Below, in pieces: positions 58,826-64,000 of a stretch of DNA of 64,000 nt (its first letter is position 1; the number at the start of each line of letters is the position of its first letter). Made by a program: the position numbers and the translations under genes. The notes under the pieces were generated by a model, which worked only from the letters and a program-made list of their open reading frames with translations, was not told where the DNA came from and did no database searches. Origin of the DNA: Mermis nigrescens (Eukaryota > Nematoda > Enoplea > Mermithida > Mermithidae); NCBI GenBank assembly GCA_036768485.1, contig JAVLUZ010000142.1, forward strand, positions 13,611,814-13,675,813, written 5' to 3'.

Positions 58826-61800
58826 CTATAAAAATCAATTAAGTGCATACATCTGATGCTTTCACAATGCAAGCGAAAAATTTTTGCAGTGGACTAGTAA
58901 GCATGCATAGGTTCTTAGAATATTTATAATATCTGAAAAATTTCGAATCTGCATGCATGACCGAAAGAGATTTGACCTCTGGACTTGACAGGTCTCCCAC
59001 TGAATGGGCCAAACATAGCATACAGTTTTCGATTTCTTTTTTTCCACAATCTTTATCTTTTTGGATAGAGGCTGATGCGAGTGCATCACGAAATGGTGTT
59101 CCTTTGCTTCTACCCATCAATTTTCAGCCTTTTTGATTTTCTGAACCTTATTTATCCTTAATTTCGGCCTTGACCGCGTGTGATCATAAATTTTTCTTGT
59201 GACGATTACTCAGAAAAACAATTAAATTTTTAAGCGGTCACGGAGAATGCTTAATTAAACAATTCACATGATGAAAGAATTACCTTGAATAAAAGCCTAA
59301 GCTAAGCCGAAGAACAGAACATTGTCAATTTCTGAATTAATCAGAAATCTACAACTCTCAATTATTCATACTAACTTCAATTTGATGCTGGAAGTTGACG
59401 TCGATTGTGTTCATGGCCGCATTCATAGCATGCGCCAATTCATGCAGTAATGTGGAATAAGTAGAGAAACCACTTCTGCGGCACTCTTGCCCGAGTTGTG
59501 GAATAATTATCGCATTTCCTGTTGTCATTCCTTTTTGAGAACTGGGCACGCATTGCGGGTTACGGGTTTCGGGTAGTGAACAAAAATTTTCGTATCCGCC
59601 GTAGACCAGAATCTTTTCAAAAAGACTGATAAGAGTCAGTAGCGAAATAGAGTGAAAGATTATAAACTTAGTGAAAAATCGTTAAATGCCTGAATTCACA
59701 GAGTTGTTGTTGATCCCATTGTATGACTGGGATAAAAAGGTTTTCATTAATCGCTGGTCGACCCTATCTTCATTACGTGCTACATTTTTTCAAAATTCTT
59801 GCTTTTCCGACTCTTATTTTAGCTCATATTTTTCAATGAAAAATCAAGCTCTTTTTCAATTTTAATCAGCAAGTTATTTTCATTTTTTACCAACTTTTAG
59901 CATTTCTGCACTTCGTCCAAGTTTAAATTAAATGTGAGGATCCTAAAAATTTTGAGCACTCACCTTTGACTCCGTTTGCAGAAACGAAAAATGACGGCTT
60001 AAGTAATCTTATCCTTTCCGATCATAGTTGGACAGCATTGAAATTCTGGGGAAGGTGTGAGGGGGATGCAAGATTTTTTAAAGGTCCAAAAATGGTCTTA
60101 AAATGGTGGAATAGCGAAAAAACTCCATTTTTCAACGTTTATGATTGAGCACTATTAATTGGCATTAGAAATCTTTGAAAAAAAATCCAAAAAAAATTCT
60201 AAAAATTGAATTCTGGGGGATGGGGTAATTCGGTTTGGGGGTATTCAGCCTTCTGGGGAGATGCATACCCCAATTCTCCCCACGCCCATGTGTGTTTCCG
60301 ACTATATTTTGCTTTTTCCTTCTCTGAAATCGTAGGTCATGTCAAACAGGTCAGTTTCCAATTTTTTGTAAACATCAAAAAAGGATGTGCTGAGTTTATC
60401 AGAAACTAGGAAGTGAAAAATGAAAATTTTAAGTGAAATTTTATCTATTTATGGTTCATTAGATAGAAACGAATCATAAGATGAACCTTTACGCGAGTAA
60501 CACCCAAATCCTCGGGATCCAAAAAATTTTAATTATTAATTGGAGTGCCACAAAATTGACGATAGTGACAAAAATCACCATTTTTGGGCATTTACTCATC
60601 GAGCTCTATTCACTAATATCGAAAAATTACGAAAAGACAGAAAGTTCCTCTTATTTTATCATAGATGGTCTTTGAATTTTGAGGGTCTCTTGGAATCTGG
60701 GGTCCAGCCAGATCCATATGCCCATGTGTGGATGAACCTAAGTTTAGCGGACAATTAGTGTTAAACAAAAAAATTTTAAACAAAATTACAATTCGAATAA
60801 GCTGAGAAATGACTGGAACCTAGTCAAAATTGTAGTTGACTAAAATTTCTTCAATTAGAAAGATCACAGCTAAGAATAAGTTTACCAAGCAAAAATATCG
60901 CTATACTACTGCAAAATCTGTTGAACGGAAGATTTCAAAAATTTTACTTTTATCAAACGATTCTCACAGATAGCTGAATGACTGACAAAGTCGTACCTAT
61001 ACGATTAGTCAGGATCGAATAAAGTCGTCGAAAAGAAATGTTCATTATGTATCGACCCCATGCACTGCTCAGATTACAAAAATTTTATTTATGATTTCCT
61101 GAGCTAATGTTAATTTTCTTAAATAATCTTCTGTTTTATTTTAAAGTAGTTCTGACATGAAAGACTTCAGAAAATTTTCAATAGATTCATTTTTTATATA
61201 CTCTCAGAAACCCACAAATGTCTTTATTCCTAAAACACGTGGAGAATCGTATGAAAAAGTTATTTAAGAAAATGATCACAACAAAATATACGCTATTTCT
61301 GGATTTAAGTCTACAAACATAGAAATATAATTAGCATCGATTTATGGATAAAAAGTCGATAAAAGTACAGTTGTACTAGTTATTTTGACACACTTTCTCC
61401 TTATGTCCGTTAAAATCGTTCTTCGACGTTGGTCCAAAAACACTTCAAATATTATTTTTCAGTGTTTTTAGCACTGACTCTTTGACATGTTATCACAATT
61501 ATGCAACTAAACGTCCGGCGCTACAGTGCCTTGTGAAGGCTTGTGTCCGGTACCTAGTTAAATTCATGACAAATGCTTATCCGTTTGTCTACATATATTA
61601 ACACAAGTCACTTTTCCTAATCAGTTTAATCAGAATTTTTTCAAAAGTAATAAAAATTTTATTTCATTTTAAATTTCTTTTTAATTAATGTTTTATTTTA
61701 TATTTTTATATTTTTTAGTGCATTTTATTCTACTCATCTCCGCGTCAGAAATATAGCTCACTTTCCAGCCATGCCGTTTGAAAGCAGTCACCAAATCGTC

Positions 61801-62197
61801 TCTTAAATGAGACAATACCGTTTCTAAAACGCGAGCGGTCTCCACTAACGACCAGTCGCTTGTTTGCTCGGAGCTAAGTATTAAGACACCTTGTGATAAA
61901 ATGTATTTCGCGTAAAAGCTTTGATCTACTGTGAGCAAATTTTTCGTCGATAACGTGCAAATCCGGCGAATTTCATACCTAAACCATAAATAATGCTCGT
62001 GAAAAAGAAACTATTTGAGAAAGTTTTAAAGATAGGGATTTAAAAAGAAAGCATGTGAATTTGGATGAATTCAGGAAAATTATATTATCATTTTTTAACT
62101 TGTATATGGCCCACCTGTAACAGTTAGTTAGCCCGTCGCATATGCCCACCATAGTCGCTATGATCGTTCCTATAGTAAGAAATCGGCCAATGGTCAT
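58505..62197 (-). CDS. secreted zinc metallopeptidase with HELAH motif (5-exon model)
   Basis: Exons, 5' to 3' on the minus strand: 62197-62115, 61978-61734, 59997-59964, 59625-59376, 58825-58505; total 933 nt, 310 residues, all phases consistent. Residues 1-21 form a signal peptide (hydrophobic, ending near GICDG). The catalytic core is LLHELAHAMN (His182, Glu183, His186), preceded by GNAIIIPQLG. A downstream KDVHEYFASLW (Glu228) is in the right place for the third zinc ligand of a gluzincin. Cysteines suggest an extracellular disulfide-bonded protein. Substrate unknown. The 34-nt third exon is the weakest part: it was chosen because it alone restores phase and has a strong donor (gtgagt). 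Exons 4 and 5 are solid. Confidence 0.68.
59376..59625 (-). CDS. metallopeptidase exon 4 (HELAH)
   Basis: Acceptor ctcttatcag, donor gttagt. Encodes LFEKILVYGGYENF through the HELAHAMN active site to HQIE. Confidence 0.75.
59964..59997 (-). CDS. metallopeptidase exon 3 (34-nt micro-exon, tentative)
   Basis: Lies between attacttaag and gtgagt, connecting phase 1 to phase 2. A strong donor, weak acceptor. Confidence 0.35.
60023..60294 (+). mobile_element. family A element inside a metallopeptidase intron
   Basis: TSD TTTCCGAT and TTTCCGAC at 60015-60022 and 60295-60302 (7 of 8). ATAGTTGGACAGC start to CGCCCATGTGTG end; it begins 26 nt from the proposed micro-exon. Confidence 0.8.
60540..60740 (+). 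repeat. family A-related fragment
   Basis: 'ggagtgccacaaaattgacgatag', 'caccatttttgggcatttactcatcgagctctattcac' and 'cccatgtgtggatg' recall family A but are strongly diverged. Confidence 0.45.
61734..61978 (-). CDS. metallopeptidase exon 2
   Basis: Acceptor atggtttag; about 81 codons with amphipathic helical character (VETARVLETVLSHLRDDL). The 3' donor is uncertain: gtagaa after 61734, or a gtgagc about 33 nt earlier. Confidence 0.6.
62115..62197 (-). CDS. metallopeptidase exon 1 (signal peptide)
   Basis: ATG at 62197, hydrophobic stretch, donor gtgggc; phase 2 matches exon 2. Confidence 0.65.
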
Positions 62198-62643
62198 CTG
62201 TCTAGAAATTTTCTACCGAAATCTCCAAAAATAACTAATATTGTTTGACGAAGTAAAACACGATGAGAGGACTAAATTTGGACGAACACGTTATACCGTT
62301 CCGATCCTTTTTAAACCCCTTTCTATTTCATCTTTTCCAGTTTTTTGACTTTGTTCTAATTTTTTGTTCAAAAGTCCAAACTTAAAATAACTTTCTTTTG
62401 CGCCTGCGATTCGCCGAGCTTATGTATTTCAGTACGTGATACAGATAACGCAATATGTACTTTGAATTTGCAAAAGTCCCGCATGCAAATAAAAGTATAT
62501 GCATATGTACGTCTGCAATGAGAAAATGAATGGCTAATTTTAGGAACCCAACCAGTTTTTGGCTAACAGACTCAGACGATGTTTCGTGTTCCGTTTGTGT
62601 GAAATCGGCAACAACTCATGAGATAGTGTCCCGGTGATAATCA

Positions 62644-62795
62644 TACACGGGCAGCAATCTAATTCTAGGAGGGGCAAATTGCTAAAAATAGCACTAAAAA
62701 TTTAATTCTGGAGGAGTCTATCGATTTTTTTCCGGAGGGGTCCGCCGCATTCTAGGGGTACGGACCCTAGATCCCCACGCCCATGTGTGGTCGTA
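62644..62795 (+). repeat. short family A variant
   Basis: 'acgggcagcaatctaattctaggagggg' to 'ccccacgcccatgtgtgg' with only the ends shared and a different core ('cggaggggtccgccgcattctagggg'). A second short variant lies at about 38695-38835. Confidence 0.5.
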
Positions 62796-63582
62796 ATTCA
62801 TGTTCAAAAAGAACAATGTAACAAATTGCTGGAAGCAATTAGAACGCAATAAATCTAAATAATAATGCATTTTCCCATTTTTGCTTGTGTATTATGATAC
62901 CGAAACTAGCGTTGCTTAGAGAAATATTTAAAAAATGCCCTGAACTTTTCGCAGGATTTCGACGTTCTTTACTTTTTAGCTTAAAATTGAGTATTATTGC
63001 ATAAATCTGACGTATTCGAAAAGATAGACTGTTTTGAACTAAAAAATTTCGCTTTGTTGTATTTTGCATCTACGTCAGTGTTATTGCCGGATAAATCTAT
63101 ATTGAAGCCTTATTAAATTAAAGTAACTGCAAATAGCTTTATTGCATTATGATTTTTGCCCGAAAAATTCTGACGACAGACTAATTTTTGAGATGAAAAC
63201 ATCAAAAAATCCGTTTCATGTTTATCTAATGTGTTTGTCTTAGGTTGTGAATATTAAAAACTAATGTTTTATTTTTAAAAGTTAATGAAATTTAGTGCCT
63301 TATAATTATAGAAGGCACATATTTTGCCTGCACTTTATTTTTAAACTATCGTATGAGTACGCAAAATGTACATTCGCGACGTCTTTTCATTTTGCATTTA
63401 TCAACTTTCTTGTTGATGCGCTCCTTTCTCCTAATATACATATTTTGTTAAGGTCGCACATAACACTTAATTATCGAATCTTGATATAAAGTCTAAGTTA
63501 CAAATAGGTACGTATACTTAAGTAATAACGTCAATTATTCCGGTTATCCGAACAATTTAAAAATTTTACATTTCTGACTCAC

Positions 63583-63747
63583 ATGTTGTGAGAATACAAG
63601 TAAAGGCTTAAAAATTGTATTTATCTTTTTGAGAATTTTCATATAAGTATTCATATAGCGAATATTTACTTCAGGCGACAGCGGTTCACTTATGTTATTT
63701 CCGTTTCCGGAAACGTGTTTACTCAGCAAATCGTTATCACTTGGAAA
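63583..63747 (-). CDS. internal exon of an unrecognised gene extending past the right edge
   Basis: 55 codons between a strong acceptor (gatatttccag) and a strong donor (gtgagt), phase 0 at both ends. The peptide (FPSDNDLLSKHVSGNG, then SPEVNIRYMNTYMKILKK) is hydrophilic with a predicted helix. A possible upstream exon reaches the window edge (about 63973-64000, before gtgggt). The next exon downstream could start near 63045 or 63015, but neither choice is secure. Family unknown. Confidence 0.42.
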
Positions 63748-64000
63748 CTGGAAATATCTTGGAATATTTAAGAACAAAACACGCGTCAAAAATAATCAAT
63801 AGTACGAATAAAACGCAAAAAATGAATAAAAGATAAAATGCTGAATAAAACAATTATCAAGAAAGTGATAAAATGTCCGACAATACTGAATAATGTCATT
63901 TCAAATATAAAATTTGCTCAATTTTTAGCCCATTGTGCCTCTTCCGGCAAGAGTATCAAATACCGCAAGGCACCCACGCAGCAATTCTCATAGATTTTCA

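Noticed and set aside
58839..59120. 93-codon minus-strand open frame within the metallopeptidase locus
   Set aside because: It lies between exons 4 and 5, has no usable phase-compatible acceptor, and the direct 59376-to-58825 junction is in phase with a better acceptor.
62839..63069. 76-codon minus-strand frame between the metallopeptidase and the edge gene
   Set aside because: Could be a terminal exon of the edge gene, but two different acceptors give different endings and composition is weak, so it is not annotated.

Overview
The window is eukaryotic nuclear DNA, most likely from an arthropod and plausibly an insect. Coding sequence is split by GT-AG introns, the background is AT-rich, and most of the sequence is repeats, chiefly short DNA transposons with 8-bp target-site duplications (TSDs). 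There is no bacterial operon layout, no rRNA and no convincing tRNA gene. Species cannot be fixed from sequence alone. Gene models below were assembled by hand from splice sites, reading phase and protein-family resemblance, with no database search.

Genes. (1) Left edge, + strand: the 3' end of an unrecognised gene encoding a C-terminal single-pass membrane segment (exon 1866-2102, poly(A) signal 2279). (2) 15634-45657, + strand: a complete 13-exon gene for a GPCPD1-type glycerophosphocholine phosphodiesterase of about 596 residues (N-terminal CBM20 starch-binding domain, C-terminal GDPD catalytic domain). About 1.8 kb of coding sequence is spread over 30 kb because the introns are packed with transposons. 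(3) 54627-55424, + strand: a tentative two-exon gene for a 92-residue protein. (4) 58505-62197, - strand: a secreted zinc metallopeptidase of about 310 residues with an HELAH motif in a five-exon model. (5) Right edge, - strand: an internal exon (63583-63747) of an unrecognised gene continuing outside the window.

Mobile DNA dominates everything else. Several non-autonomous hAT-like families can be delimited by 8-bp TSDs: the 'GGTGCAAGATTTTTC' family A (about 12 copies), the 'CACTG...CTTTGTAC' family B, the 'CAGGCACGTAG' family C, the 'CAGTGGCGGAT' family D and the 'AGTTTCCC' family F. Family E ('TTACATGTATG' ends) recurs as well, but its boundaries are less certain. There are larger single elements (5487-8250, 27457-28258, 46443-47021), a piggyBac-like TTAA element (45964-47106), Tc1/mariner-like elements (4117-4573, 22628-23357, 30373-31388), a 5'-truncated LINE (20262-21946), two foldback-type elements whose inverted repeats are minisatellites (12371-13719 and about 52320-52985), and an alternating-orientation satellite (50690-51640). 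Many are nested, up to four deep at 5464-8447.

The genes do not form an obvious pathway. GPCPD1 acts in cytosolic phospholipid and choline turnover, and the metallopeptidase is predicted to be secreted. Stretches not listed, mainly at 2310-3330, 8860-9100, 11050-12360, 35130-36900, 44300-45050, 47110-49450, 57060-57920, 60760-61730 and 62200-63580, are AT-rich non-coding sequence in which I see no supportable gene.
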